Assembly (NCBI RefSeq): GCF_021556395.1
Contig: NZ_JAKGCS010000017.1
Location: 248,001 to 312,000, forward strand
Length of the DNA: 64,000 bases
Reading direction: 5' to 3'
From: Acuticoccus kalidii
GTDB taxonomy: Bacteria; Pseudomonadota; Alphaproteobacteria; Rhizobiales; Amorphaceae
Below the pieces are notes generated by a model. That model was not told the DNA's origin and ran no database searches. It was given only the letters and a program-made list of their open reading frames with translations. The first letter of the stretch is position 1. Each line of letters begins with the position of its first letter. A program made the translations under genes and the position numbers. Of this stretch, positions 17,184-26,020 are shown piece by piece.

Positions 17184-18116
17184 TCAGGCAGGCCGCGCGG
17201 GTTGATCGGCCCGGACCGATTCGCCGATTACGCCGCGAAACCAGGCGTGGCCCGGATCGTCCTGCACGCGCTCGTGCCAGACCATGCGATAGCCGAATTG
17301 TCCGAGCTCGACGGGTGGTTCGAGAAGGTCCAGCGGCATCGTGTCGGCGAACACCTTCGCCGCGCGATATGGCATCGTGAGCAGGAGGTCTGAGTTGGCC
17401 GCCGCGAGGGCCGCGACCGCGAAATAGGGCAGAACCAGCGCGATTCTGCGCTCCCGGCCGAGAAGCCCGAGCTCCCGGTCGACGGGCCCGGTCCGCCCGC
17501 CCGTCACGGTGACGAGAATGTGGGAAAAGGCCAGATAGTCGTCGAGCGCGATCGTGTTCGAGCGCGCGGCGGGATGGCCCGGACGGACGAGGCAGGCGAA
17601 GCGCTCGCGATAGAGTTCCTTCGCCATCAGCGCGTTCGGGACCGGATTGTCGCTGTAAAAGACGAGGTCGAGATCGTTGCTTCCGAGTTCGTCGAACGAG
17701 GTCGGCGTCAGCGGGGCGATGTCGAGATAGACGTTCGGTGCGGCGACCGAGATCCGCGCCGCGAGCTGCGGCACGACGACGGTCGCGCCATAGTCCGTCG
17801 TCGCGATGCGGAACCGCCGCTGCGCCGCGGCCGGCTCGAACGTGTCGGCCGGTTCGAGGACGCGCAGGACACCGGACAGCACGGTCTCCAGCGGTTCGCG
17901 CAGCTCGAGCGCGCGCGGGGTAGGCTTCATCTTCGATCCGCTTTTGACGAAGAGCCGATCGTCGAAGAGTTCGCGCAGCGATGCCAACGCACGGCTCGTG
18001 GCGGGCTGGCTCATGCCGAGGAGCTTCGCCGTCTGACCGACATTCGACGTCGCCAGAAGGCTGCGCAGAACCACCAGCAGGTTGAGATCGATCTTCCGAA
18101 GATTCTGCTCCAGCAC
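17184..18116 (-). CDS. LysR-family regulator (NodD/LinR-like), divergent from the first pao operon
   Basis: 310 residues. HTH: 'LRKIDLNLLVVLRSLLATSNVGQTAKLLGMSQPATSRALASLRELFDDRLFVKSGSKMKPTPRAL' (about 6-70), the pattern of the NodD/NahR/LinR branch in which 'DLNLL..F..L' opens the protein. The C-terminal domain binds an aromatic or related inducer in known members. It is transcribed away from the aldehyde oxidoreductase genes at 18283 with 166 bases between, so it is the likely regulator of that operon. Confidence 0.92.
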   Translation of the reverse strand: MLEQNLRKIDLNLLVVLRSLLATSNVGQTAKLLGMSQPATSRALASLRELFDDRLFVKSGSKMKPTPRALELREPLETVLSGVLRVLEPADTFEPAAAQRRFRIATTDYGATVVVPQLAARISVAAPNVYLDIAPLTPTSFDELGSNDLDLVFYSDNPVPNALMAKELYRERFACLVRPGHPAARSNTIALDDYLAFSHILVTVTGGRTGPVDRELGLLGRERRIALVLPYFAVAALAAANSDLLLTMPYRAAKVFADTMPLDLLEPPVELGQFGYRMVWHERVQDDPGHAWFRGVIGESVRADQPARPA

Positions 18117-18143
18117 GTCGCGTCTCTCCTCGTCCGGGGCGTC

Positions 18144-18194
18144 GTTATTCGTAAAGCGGATGATGAGTTTTCACAAATCGGCCTTTTGAATAAC
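18144..18194. promoter_or_regulatory. Candidate LysR operator between regulator and first pao operon
   Basis: GTTATTC (18144-18150) and its exact reverse complement GAATAAC (18188-18194) face each other across 37 bases in the divergent promoter region. The long spacing would suit two contacts by a LysR tetramer. Only the inverted repeat is seen; binding is inferred. Confidence 0.35.
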
Positions 18195-18282
18195 CCGTCG
18201 TGCCTCACCTCATGTCGAGCCGAAAGGCGGCGCATTCTGCCGGTTCGCCGAGCAGGTGCCGCCTGAAACCAGCGAGGTCTGC

Positions 18283-18900
18283 ATGCACGACGATGATCGC
18301 CCACCGGCCTTTCCGCTGACGCGCCGGGATACGCTCCGCGCCGGGTCGGCGGTTGCCGCCGCATCGGTGCTCCCGCCGCTGTCGTCCGCCGCGGCCAGCA
18401 CTCAGAGCATGCCGCTCGAGCCCGGCGCCACGACGACCATCACGACGGTCGTCAACGGCGAGCCGATCACGATCGCCGTGGACACGCGGGCCTCCCTCCT
18501 CGACGTCCTGCGGGAGCGGCTCGCCCTCACCGGGGCGAAGAAAGGCTGCGATCACGGCCAGTGCGGCGCGTGCACCGTGCATGTCGACGGCCGCCGCGTC
18601 GCCGCGTGCCTGACGCTCGCCGCCAAAGTGGACGGGCGCGAGGTGACGACGATCGAAGGTCTCGGCGAGGAGGCTGCGCTCCACCCGATGCAACAGGCCT
18701 TCATCGATCATGACGCCTTGCAATGCGGCTACTGCACGCCCGGCCAGATCATGGCCGCGGTCGCCTGCGTGCGGGAGGGCAACGCGACGAGCCGCGAGCG
18801 CATTCGCGACGCCATGAGCGGCAATATCTGCCGCTGCGGTGCCTATGTCGGCATCGTCGCGGCGATCGAGGATGCGGCGGCGAAGATGGGGCAGGGCTGA
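18283..18900 (+). CDS. paoA: Aldehyde oxidoreductase iron-sulfur subunit, PaoA-like (copy 1)
   Basis: About 205 residues from the ATG at 18283, preceded by GAGG; a GTG 27 bases earlier is less likely. A twin-arginine signal 'LTRRDTLRAG' marks Tat export with partner subunits. Two [2Fe-2S] clusters: 'GCDHGQCGACTVHVDG...AACLT' (plant-ferredoxin type) and 'CGYCTPGQ ... ICRCGAY'. In E. coli PaoABC is a periplasmic molybdenum enzyme that oxidises aromatic and other aldehydes to acids. First gene of a three-gene unit with TGATG and ATGA overlaps. Closely matches the second copy at 31652. Confidence 0.93.
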   Translation: MHDDDRPPAFPLTRRDTLRAGSAVAAASVLPPLSSAAASTQSMPLEPGATTTITTVVNGEPITIAVDTRASLLDVLRERLALTGAKKGCDHGQCGACTVHVDGRRVAACLTLAAKVDGREVTTIEGLGEEAALHPMQQAFIDHDALQCGYCTPGQIMAAVACVREGNATSRERIRDAMSGNICRCGAYVGIVAAIEDAAAKMGQG

Positions 18901-19901
18901 TGCGGGCGATCACCTACACCCGCCCCGCGACCGCGCAGGCGGCGATCACCGCGTTCGCGCAAGCCGGCGAGGGCGCACGCTATATCGCCGGCGGTACGAC
19001 GCTCTACGACCTGATGAAGCTCGGGATCGAGACGCCGGCGCATCTCGTCGATGTCAGCGCCATCGAGGGGCTCGGATCGATCGACACAGGCGGCGACGTC
19101 TTGCGCTTCGGGGGTATGGCCACGATGGCCGACGTCGCCCGTGACCGGGTGGTGATGGAGCGCTATCCGCTGCTCGCCGAGGCGCTGGGAAAGGCCGCCT
19201 CGCAGCAGCTTCGCAATATGGCGACCGTCGGCGGCAATCTCCTCCAGCGGACCCGTTGCCTGTATTTCCGCAACGGCGCGAGCGGCCTCTATCCGTGCAA
19301 CAAGCGCGAGCCCGGCTCGGGTTGCGCCGCCATCGGTGGGCTCGATCGCGGGCAGGCCCTCCTCGGCCAGTCCGACGCCTGCACCGCCGTCTCTCCGGGC
19401 GACTGGCCGGTGGCGCTCGTCGCGCTCGACGCCTCGGTCGAGGTCGAGGGCCCGGACGGGACGCGGACGATGCCCGTCGCCGACCTCTACCGGATGCCGG
19501 GCGACACGCCGCACCTCGAATTCACGTTGCGGCCAGGCGAGATCATCACCGCCGTCATGGTGCCGGCGACGGCGGCCGGCCGGCGCTCGACCTATCACAA
19601 GGTCCGCGATCGCGAGAGCTACGCCTTCGCGCTGGCCTCCGCCGCTGTGGCGCTGGAGATGGACGGCGAGACCGTCCGCGAGGCGCGGATCGCGCTCGGC
19701 GGGGTGGCGACGGTGCCCTGGCGCGCCCGCGCCGCCGAGGCCCTCATCAACGGCGCGCCACTCACCCGCGAGCGGGCGCTCGCCACCGGCCATGCCGCAT
19801 TCGCCGACGCCCGACCGGGCCGGCACAACGCCTTCAAGATCCAGCTCGGCGCCGAAGTCGTCGCCGATGCCGTCATGATCGCCGCCGGGAGAGCCTCATG
19901 A
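18900..19901 (+). CDS. paoB: Aldehyde oxidoreductase FAD-binding subunit, PaoB-like (copy 1)
   Basis: 333 residues from the ATG at 18900, overlapping the previous stop by one base. FAD-binding motifs 'ARYIAGGTTLYDLMK' and 'LRNMATVGGNLLQRTRC'. It has the extra four-cysteine region (TRCLYF, YPCNKREPGSGC, SDACTAVSPGDWPVAL) that holds a [4Fe-4S] cluster in PaoB and in hydroxybenzoyl-CoA reductase. It relays electrons between the FeS subunit and the molybdenum subunit. 'RDRESYAFALASAAVALEM' is the conserved C-terminal segment. Confidence 0.93.
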   Translation: MRAITYTRPATAQAAITAFAQAGEGARYIAGGTTLYDLMKLGIETPAHLVDVSAIEGLGSIDTGGDVLRFGGMATMADVARDRVVMERYPLLAEALGKAASQQLRNMATVGGNLLQRTRCLYFRNGASGLYPCNKREPGSGCAAIGGLDRGQALLGQSDACTAVSPGDWPVALVALDASVEVEGPDGTRTMPVADLYRMPGDTPHLEFTLRPGEIITAVMVPATAAGRRSTYHKVRDRESYAFALASAAVALEMDGETVREARIALGGVATVPWRARAAEALINGAPLTRERALATGHAAFADARPGRHNAFKIQLGAEVVADAVMIAAGRAS

Positions 19902-22072
19902 GCGCGTTGACACCCACACAGGACCGCATGCGCATCGATGCGCGCGACAAGGTTCTCGGCCGCCCCCTGTTCGCGGCCGACATCCCGCTCCGCGGGCTCC
20001 TCCACGCGATGACTACCCCCGCGCGGATCGCCAAGGGCCGCATCACCGCGATCGACACGATGGCCGCTGCGGCGGTGCCGGGCGTGGTCCGCGTCTTCAC
20101 GCATGAGGATTTCGCCGACCTCCGCGTCACGCCGGCGACGCTCGGTGGCAATCAGCCCGGCTTCCAGCCGCTGACCGGCACCGAGATCGTCTTCCGCGGC
20201 CAGCCGGTCGCGCTCGTCGTCGCCGCGACGCTGGAGGCGGCGACGGAGGCCGCCGAGCTCGTCGAAGTGACCTATGAGGCCGCGCCGTTCACCGCGACGA
20301 TGGATGAGCCCGGCGCCGAGCCGCAGCCTTACGAGACGGCCGTGGAAGCCGGCGATGCGGCCGCGGCGATGGCCTCGGCCGAGGTGACGGTCGATGTCGA
20401 ATACCGGCACCCGCAAAACCATCACAACCCGCTCGAAATGATCTCGACCACGGCGCACGTCGAGGATGGTCGCCTGATCGTGCGCGAGGGCACGCAGAAC
20501 ACCAATGCGCTGAAGTTCGGCACCGCAGGCGCGCTGGGTCTCGATCCGCAGCGGGTCGACGCGGTCAGCCCCTATATCGGCGGCGGGTTCGGGCAAAAGA
20601 ACGTCCTTCAGCTTCAGTCGGTCCTCGTCTCGCGGGCGGCGATGGCGCTCGGGCGGCCGGTCAAGCTCGTGATGCCGCGGGCGCAGCTCTTCCACACCGC
20701 CTCGCACCGGCCCGCGAGCCGCCACCGCATCCGGCTCGGGGCCTCGCGCGCCGGACGGATTTCGGCCGCGATCTATGAGAGCGACCAGGAGAATGCCCGC
20801 TATGACCATTTCCTCCGCTCCGCACACAACGAGGCGGTGAGCCGGCTCTACGGCATTCCCAATTATCTCGGCCGTGAGCGGCTGGTGCGGGTCGACACCA
20901 ACCCGCCCGGCCATATGCGCGCCCCGCACGAGCACCCTGGGAGCTACGCGTTCGAGAGTGCGGTGGACGAGCTGTCTTATGCGCTCGGCATGGATCCGCT
21001 GGCGCTCCGGCTCGCCAACGATGCCGAACGTGACGCGATCAGCGGCAAGCCCTTCACGAGCCGCACACTCGCCGCCTGCCTCGACCGGGGCGCTGCGCTC
21101 TTCGGATGGAGCGAACGGCGGGCCGCGCCGCACTCGATGGTCGCCGAGGACGGTTCGCTCGTCGGCTGGGGCGTGGCGAGCGGCGCCTATAAGGGGACCA
21201 TGTGCCCGTGCGTGGCGCGCCTGCGCGTCCAGGCGGATGGCCTCACGCGCCTGTCGGTCTCCGGTCACGAGATGGGGCAGGGGATTCGCAGCGCGGTCGG
21301 CGCCGAGCTGATGGAGCTTCTGCCGATCCGCGCTGACAGGCTGGAAATCCGGCTCGGCGACACCACCGCTATCGATCAGCACCACACCGCCGGCTCCTGG
21401 GGAACCGGCGGCGCTGTCCCGGCGGTGCGTGCCGTGGTCGGACGGTTCATGGCGGCGCTGACGGAGCTCGGCGGCCCCCTGCGGCCCGGCGAGAGCGTTC
21501 ACACGCGGCTGATGGCGTTGAAGCGGCCGGTGCTGGAGGTCGAGATCGAGCATCTCGGCACCAGCCAGGGGCCGGACGCGCTGGAGCGGATGCGGCGCGG
21601 CGGGGTCGCGGTGGTCGGGCCGGAGTATCCCGATTTCGTGTCCTTCAGTTGGATCGCCCACTTCGTCGAGGTGCGGGTCGAGCCGACGACACGCCGCATC
21701 CGCGTGCCCCGCGTCGTCTCGGTCGCCGATTGTGGACGCGTGATGAACCGGCGCACGGCGACGAGCCAGGTCGCGGGCGGCGTGGTGTGGGGGATCGGCG
21801 CGGCCTTGCGTGAGGCGGCGGAAATCGACCCGCGCTATGGCTTCGTCCTCAACAACGACCTCGCGGACTATGTCGTGCCGGTGAACGCCGATATCGGCGC
21901 GATCACCGTCGACCTCCTCGATATCGCCGACCCGATGCTCAACGCGTCCGGTGTGCGGGGCGTCGGCGAGGTCGCGATGGTCGGCGCGGCGGCGGCCGTC
22001 GCGAACGCCGTCTATCACGCGACCGGCAAGCGCATCCGGCATCTGCCGATCCGCATCGACGACCTGCTCTGA
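19898..22072 (+). CDS. paoC: Aldehyde oxidoreductase molybdenum-binding subunit, PaoC-like (copy 1)
   Basis: 724 residues from the ATG at 19898 (ATGA overlap). Xanthine-oxidase-family features: 'YIGGGFGQKN' near 225, 'HMRAPHEHPGSYAFESAVDELSYALGMDP' around 345-370, 'GHEMGQGIRSAVG', and the C-terminal 'GVRGVGEVAMVG' whose glutamate is the catalytic base. Binds a molybdopterin cofactor (cytosine dinucleotide form in E. coli). No paoD-type insertion chaperone gene is present in the window. The protein has no signal of its own and would be carried out by the Tat signal of PaoA. Confidence 0.94.
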   Translation: MSALTPTQDRMRIDARDKVLGRPLFAADIPLRGLLHAMTTPARIAKGRITAIDTMAAAAVPGVVRVFTHEDFADLRVTPATLGGNQPGFQPLTGTEIVFRGQPVALVVAATLEAATEAAELVEVTYEAAPFTATMDEPGAEPQPYETAVEAGDAAAAMASAEVTVDVEYRHPQNHHNPLEMISTTAHVEDGRLIVREGTQNTNALKFGTAGALGLDPQRVDAVSPYIGGGFGQKNVLQLQSVLVSRAAMALGRPVKLVMPRAQLFHTASHRPASRHRIRLGASRAGRISAAIYESDQENARYDHFLRSAHNEAVSRLYGIPNYLGRERLVRVDTNPPGHMRAPHEHPGSYAFESAVDELSYALGMDPLALRLANDAERDAISGKPFTSRTLAACLDRGAALFGWSERRAAPHSMVAEDGSLVGWGVASGAYKGTMCPCVARLRVQADGLTRLSVSGHEMGQGIRSAVGAELMELLPIRADRLEIRLGDTTAIDQHHTAGSWGTGGAVPAVRAVVGRFMAALTELGGPLRPGESVHTRLMALKRPVLEVEIEHLGTSQGPDALERMRRGGVAVVGPEYPDFVSFSWIAHFVEVRVEPTTRRIRVPRVVSVADCGRVMNRRTATSQVAGGVVWGIGAALREAAEIDPRYGFVLNNDLADYVVPVNADIGAITVDLLDIADPMLNASGVRGVGEVAMVGAAAAVANAVYHATGKRIRHLPIRIDDLL

Positions 22073-22220
22073 CGCCATGGCCGGGGGATCGTCCCCCGCG
22101 CCGATCGAGGCTCACCGACGGCGGCCGGCGAAAGGTCGGCCGAAACGGGGACGCCGTCATCAACGACGCCACGCTTTGTCCGGGCGTCGGTGATCGCCAA
22201 CCGAGACAGGAGTTCATCCC

Positions 22221-22802
22221 ATGCAGTCGCGTCGCGAAATCATGCGTGCGTTCGCAGCGGGGGTCGGCCTCACCGCGATGCCGGCCGCCGTGCTCGCCGA
22301 GGCCCCGCTTCTCGATCCGACCCCGGCGTGCGACATCGCCGGGGCGCCGACCCCGACGGCGACGACGGGGCCCTATTTTCGTCCCGGAAGCCCCGAGCGG
22401 GCGGACGTGACCGAAGGGCGCCCCGGCGGCACCCCGCTCTTGATCGGCGGCCGGACGCTCGACCGCAATTGCCGGCCCATCGCCGGAGCGCTCGTCGATC
22501 TCTGGCAGGCCGACGACGCAGGCCGCTACGACACGAGCGGCACATATTTGCGGGGCCATCAATACGCCGACGATGACGGCCGATGGGCCTTCGCGACGAT
22601 CGTTCCCGCGCCCTACAGATTCCGCAGCATGCACATCCATTTCCGCGTGCAGCGGCCGGGCGGGCCCGTGCTCACGACGCAGCTCTTCTTTCCCGGCGAC
22701 CCCAGCCAGGACCGCGATCCGCAGTTCGACCCGCTTCTCCTCCTCACGCCGATCCGGTCGGGCGCCACGCGCGCCGGCCATTTCGATTTCGTGCTCGCTT
22801 AG
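22221..22802 (+). CDS. Tat-exported intradiol ring-cleavage dioxygenase-like protein
   Basis: 193 residues. The N terminus 'MQSRREIMRAFAAG' plus a hydrophobic stretch to about residue 27 looks like a twin-arginine signal. The body has the protocatechuate 3,4-dioxygenase beta fold markers 'TTGPYF', 'DLWQADDAGRY' and 'HIHF', and all four non-haem iron ligands appear present: Y103, Y132, H138 and H140. It lies 149 bases after paoC and 28 bases before doxX. An exported intradiol enzyme beside an exported aldehyde oxidase suggests a periplasmic aromatic pathway, but the substrate is unknown and many such secreted members are uncharacterised. Confidence 0.85.
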   Translation: MQSRREIMRAFAAGVGLTAMPAAVLAEAPLLDPTPACDIAGAPTPTATTGPYFRPGSPERADVTEGRPGGTPLLIGGRTLDRNCRPIAGALVDLWQADDAGRYDTSGTYLRGHQYADDDGRWAFATIVPAPYRFRSMHIHFRVQRPGGPVLTTQLFFPGDPSQDRDPQFDPLLLLTPIRSGATRAGHFDFVLA

Positions 22803-22829
22803 AGCCTTCCCGCCGCCAAAGGAGACACC

Positions 22830-23351
22830 ATGACGATCAACGCAGACGCGCCCAGCGGCTCGACCCCACGCTTCGGGCCGGCCGAGACCAGCGAGCCGCA
22901 GCTCTTCATCCCGACGCTCCGGGCGTTCTACGATCGGATGGAGCCGGTCGCCTACGGCCTCATGAGGCTCGCCTTCGGTCTTACGATCGCCACCCACGGC
23001 ATTCCCAAGATGCTCGGGATCCCGCACGGCTCGATGGCCGATCCGATGGCCGGCTCGACCAACCTGATCGGCAACGTGCTGGGCCTGCCATTCGCCCCTC
23101 AGCTCGCGATGTTCGTGGCGCTGCTCGAGACGTTCGGCGGCCTCGCGGTCGCGCTCGGCCTCGCAACGCGCCTCTTCGCGCCGATGCTCGCGGTTCAGAT
23201 GGCCGTGATCTGTCTGGCGATCGGGCCGACCTACCCGTGGATCGACCGGGGCATCGAGTATCCGCTCATGCTGGGCTTCGTGGCGTTGATGATCGCCATC
23301 CGTGGCGGCGGTCGCTATTCCGTCGACCAGCGCCTCGGCGTGGAGCTTTAG
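22830..23351 (+). CDS. DoxX family membrane protein
   Basis: 173 residues with about four membrane helices. The family pattern is clear: 'YGLMRLAFGLTIATHGIPKMLG' (first helix), 'MFVALLETFGGLAVALGLATRLFAPMLAVQMAVI' and 'YPLMLGFVALMIAIRGGGRYSVDQRL'. DoxX-type proteins are quinone-linked or thiol-linked inner-membrane redox proteins; here it may accept electrons or protect against quinone or aldehyde stress from the upstream enzymes. Likely the last gene of the first pao operon. Confidence 0.9.
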   Translation: MTINADAPSGSTPRFGPAETSEPQLFIPTLRAFYDRMEPVAYGLMRLAFGLTIATHGIPKMLGIPHGSMADPMAGSTNLIGNVLGLPFAPQLAMFVALLETFGGLAVALGLATRLFAPMLAVQMAVICLAIGPTYPWIDRGIEYPLMLGFVALMIAIRGGGRYSVDQRLGVEL

Positions 23352-23366
23352 GCCCGCGACCGCTGA

Positions 23367-23403
23367 GCCTGGCGGCCCGCACGGACCGGCCGGCGGGTCA
23401 GGC
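23367..23403. terminator. Candidate bidirectional hairpin between doxX and cyclase genes
   Basis: Between the convergent doxX and cyclase genes, GCCTG (23367-23371) and CCCGC (23376-23380) pair with GCGGG (23393-23397) and CAGGC (23399-23403), giving an imperfect GC hairpin. No T-run follows, so termination is uncertain. Confidence 0.3.
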
Positions 23404-24810
23404 CGGCTGGCTCCGGGAACGGGCCGCGACGCGCGCCGTCGGGGTGCGCAGGACGGCACTCGCCGAGGTCAATCTCAGCCGGCGCGCGGTCACGGGCTGG
23501 CGATGCCCTTTCGGAGTGAGGGTCTCCGTGCCCACGTCGAGGAGTGCGCACGTCCGGGGCGGCGTGAGCGTCGCCGCCGCGACGATCTCGCCGGCCTGCG
23601 CCGTGGAGCAGAGGCGGGCGGACAGGTTCACGGTTCGACCCAGGATCGTCGCGTCCGCGCGGTCGCCCACCGCGATCGTCGCCTCGACCACCTCGCCGTC
23701 CGTCAAGCCGATCCCCACCGCGCGCGCCGTCCGTGCCGCCGCGATCCGACGCAGGATCTCGGTCGCGGCGGTGAAGGCGCGGTCGACGCGGTCAGGCCCG
23801 TCGAACCGGGCGATGAGGCCGTCTCCGATCAGCCTGTCGACGTCGCCGCCGTGGGCCTGCACCGCGGCGAACCCGATCCCGGCGATGGTCGCGACGAGCG
23901 CGGCCGTCTCGTCCGGGGATTCGGATTCGGCGAAGCTCGAGAAGTCGCGGATGTCCATGAACAGGACCGTGCTCTCGGACCGCCTCGCCCGCTCCGCGCC
24001 GAGCGCCGATGTGCGGACATGGCGCGACACGAACCGGGCGATGCGGTCGCGTGCGAAGCTGAGCGTTTCCGAGCGCCGGTCGATCTCGTTCTGCATCTGC
24101 GCCACGAGGACGAGCGCGACACCGAGGGCGACGATGAGGGCGAGTCCGAGGCCGCCGATCCAGGCGTTGATGCTCGCGCCGATCACATTGTCGAGGGGCG
24201 CCGAGGCCTGGACCGTCGCGATCACCACGGCGCCGCGATCGCTCGGCGCGATGCTCGCGACCAGCCATGCTGGGACCGGGTCCTCGATCGCCTTGAACAG
24301 CCGCGCCTCGGGGGTCGACAGCTCCCGCGCGATATAGGTGACGATATCCTTGCGCCGCTCCGTGTCGAGCGAGGGGCAGGCCGGCCCCTCGTTCACATAG
24401 GACGTGCCCCGCGTCGCGATGAGCGCGACGCAGGTCAGCCCGAACATCTCCGCCTTTTCGGCGAGCAGCGCCTTGGTCCGCGCGGTGTCCGCCGGTTCCG
24501 GGAAGTCGCCGCTGGCGATCGCCGCGAGCGCTTCGGGCGCCGCGGCGCCGACGATGGCGGCCATCGACACATGGCGTCCGGCGGCGTCGGCCTCATAGAC
24601 GCGTTCGGCCACCGTGGAGAGCGCCAACGCGGATGCCATGAGAAGGCCGGTGAACCCGAGTGCGAGGACCGGCAGCACGATGAGCAGAAAGTGCCGCAAG
24701 AGCGGATAGGGCTGGGCTGCGCCGGCCGTTCGCCACCCGAGGCGGCCGAGAAGGGAGGACAGCCGCGTCGGAGGTCGGGCGACACCATCCGAAGCATGTG
24801 CGTTCGACAT
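23398..24810 (-). CDS. Class III adenylate/guanylate cyclase with periplasmic sensor domain
   Basis: 470 residues. Membrane helix about 40-64, an extracytoplasmic region of ~150 residues (65-216) with two cysteines near 127 and 145, a second helix 217-238, then a coiled linker and a class III cyclase domain: 'STVLFMDIRDFSSF' with metal-binding D286, 'GGDVDRLIGDGLIARFD' with D330, and 'ATILGRTVNLSARLC'. Would make cyclic AMP or GMP in response to an external signal. The N-terminal 'DADEAGRHV'-like region resembles the CHASE2/dCACHE size class but I cannot assign it. Stands alone, convergent with doxX. Confidence 0.87.
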   Translation of the reverse strand: MSNAHASDGVARPPTRLSSLLGRLGWRTAGAAQPYPLLRHFLLIVLPVLALGFTGLLMASALALSTVAERVYEADAAGRHVSMAAIVGAAAPEALAAIASGDFPEPADTARTKALLAEKAEMFGLTCVALIATRGTSYVNEGPACPSLDTERRKDIVTYIARELSTPEARLFKAIEDPVPAWLVASIAPSDRGAVVIATVQASAPLDNVIGASINAWIGGLGLALIVALGVALVLVAQMQNEIDRRSETLSFARDRIARFVSRHVRTSALGAERARRSESTVLFMDIRDFSSFAESESPDETAALVATIAGIGFAAVQAHGGDVDRLIGDGLIARFDGPDRVDRAFTAATEILRRIAAARTARAVGIGLTDGEVVEATIAVGDRADATILGRTVNLSARLCSTAQAGEIVAAATLTPPRTCALLDVGTETLTPKGHRQPVTARRLRLTSASAVLRTPTARVAARSRSQPA

Positions 24811-25201
24811 CGGCTGTACTCCTCACCCTACAGACGCCGGCACGTGCCGGTTGGCACGGCCCGCCATGCCGCCCGTCACGCCGCCCGTGGCAACGAACCG
24901 CCCACATGACGGCAGCCCATGATGCAGGCCGACCGGATTTGTCCGCCGCATCGGACGGCTTCAATGACGCGGCGTCGCCGGCGGAGCGGTTTTGGACCCA
25001 GAGGACAGTTATTCGGACGATCGAGCAGGATTGCCCGTGAGTGGGCTTTGCAGCGCCGCGACGCGCGCGGCTCACGTCTCGGCCCCGGCGCGTCTTGTTC
25101 GGACGATCGTGCAAGCCTGCTAGATCGCAGTTCTATCGGGTTCCGGCCGACGCGCCCACGTCCTGTCTCGACCGCGACGAATGCGGAAGGAGAATTGCGA
25201 C
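24811..25201. other. Intergenic region with a long direct repeat
   Basis: 391 bases between the cyclase start and the dehydrogenase start. No gene is supportable. It contains two near-identical 18-mers, TTCGGACGATCGAGCAGG at 25012-25029 and TTCGGACGATCGTGCAAG at 25098-25115, 86 bases apart, each centred on the palindrome CGATCG; the second ends 86 bases before the dehydrogenase start. Confidence 0.6.
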
Positions 25202-25933
25202 ATGGCAAAAATCGATAAAGTCATCCTCGTCACCGGTGCGAGCAGCGGGATCGGAGCGGCGATCGCCTCGGAGCTCGGCGCCGCCGGCGCGAACGTGCTG
25301 CTCGGTGCACGCCGCACCGACCGCCTCGAGGCACTGGCGAGCCACATCAACGACAATGGCGGCACGGCGCGCGCCGTCGCCCTCGACGTCACGGACCGGC
25401 ACGCGGTGCAGGCTTTCGCCGACCGCGCCATCGACGAATGGGGCAGGATCGACGTCCTCGTGAACAATGCCGGCGTCATGCCGCTCTCGCCGCTCGCCGC
25501 GCTGAAGCTCGACGAGTGGGAACGGATGGTCGACGTGAACGTGAAGGGCGTCCTGTGGGGTATCGCGGCGGTGCTGCCCGCGATGGAGCGTCAGGGCTTC
25601 GGCCAGATCGTGAATATCGCCTCGATCGGGGGCCTCGCCGTCTCGCCGACGGCGGCCGTCTATTGTGCGACGAAATTCGCCGTGCGCGCGATCTCCGACG
25701 GCCTGCGTCAGGAGAGCGACAAGATCCGCGTCACCTGCGTCAATCCGGGCGTCGTGGAGTCTGAGCTCGCCGATACGATCACCGACGATGCGGCGGCGGC
25801 GCTGATGAAGACATGGCGCGCGATCGCGTTGCAGCCGGAGGCCATCGCGAAGGCGGTGCGCCACGTCATCGAAGCGCCGGCGGACGTCGACACCAACGAG
25901 ATCACCATCCGCCTCACGTCTTCGGCGTACTGA
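25202..25933 (+). CDS. Short-chain dehydrogenase/reductase (YdfG-like)
   Basis: 243 residues from the ATG at 25202, which has GGAGAATTGCGAC upstream; an ATG 21 bases earlier is itself within the ribosome-site region. Classical SDR motifs: 'TGASSGIG' at 11-18, 'LDVTD', 'NNAG' in 'VLVNNAGVM', catalytic Ser in 'NIASIGG' and 'YCATK' for YxxxK. This branch (YdfG-like) reduces small carbonyl compounds with NADPH. A single-gene unit behind the repeat-bearing intergenic region. Confidence 0.92.
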   Translation: MAKIDKVILVTGASSGIGAAIASELGAAGANVLLGARRTDRLEALASHINDNGGTARAVALDVTDRHAVQAFADRAIDEWGRIDVLVNNAGVMPLSPLAALKLDEWERMVDVNVKGVLWGIAAVLPAMERQGFGQIVNIASIGGLAVSPTAAVYCATKFAVRAISDGLRQESDKIRVTCVNPGVVESELADTITDDAAAALMKTWRAIALQPEAIAKAVRHVIEAPADVDTNEITIRLTSSAY

Positions 25934-26020
25934 GCCGGGGGCGGTGTCGCAGGAGGCTGGCCGCTGCGAGGTGGCGGCCAGCCTTCACCCGCGATCGGTC
26001 GTCGCCGGGCAGGCGTGGCG

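Noticed and set aside
19256-22072. 938-codon frame and the mirror 819-codon frame on the minus strand over paoC
   Set aside because: The first 214 codons overlap paoB and lack motifs; the minus-strand frame is a GC-rich antisense shadow. The gene starts at 19898.
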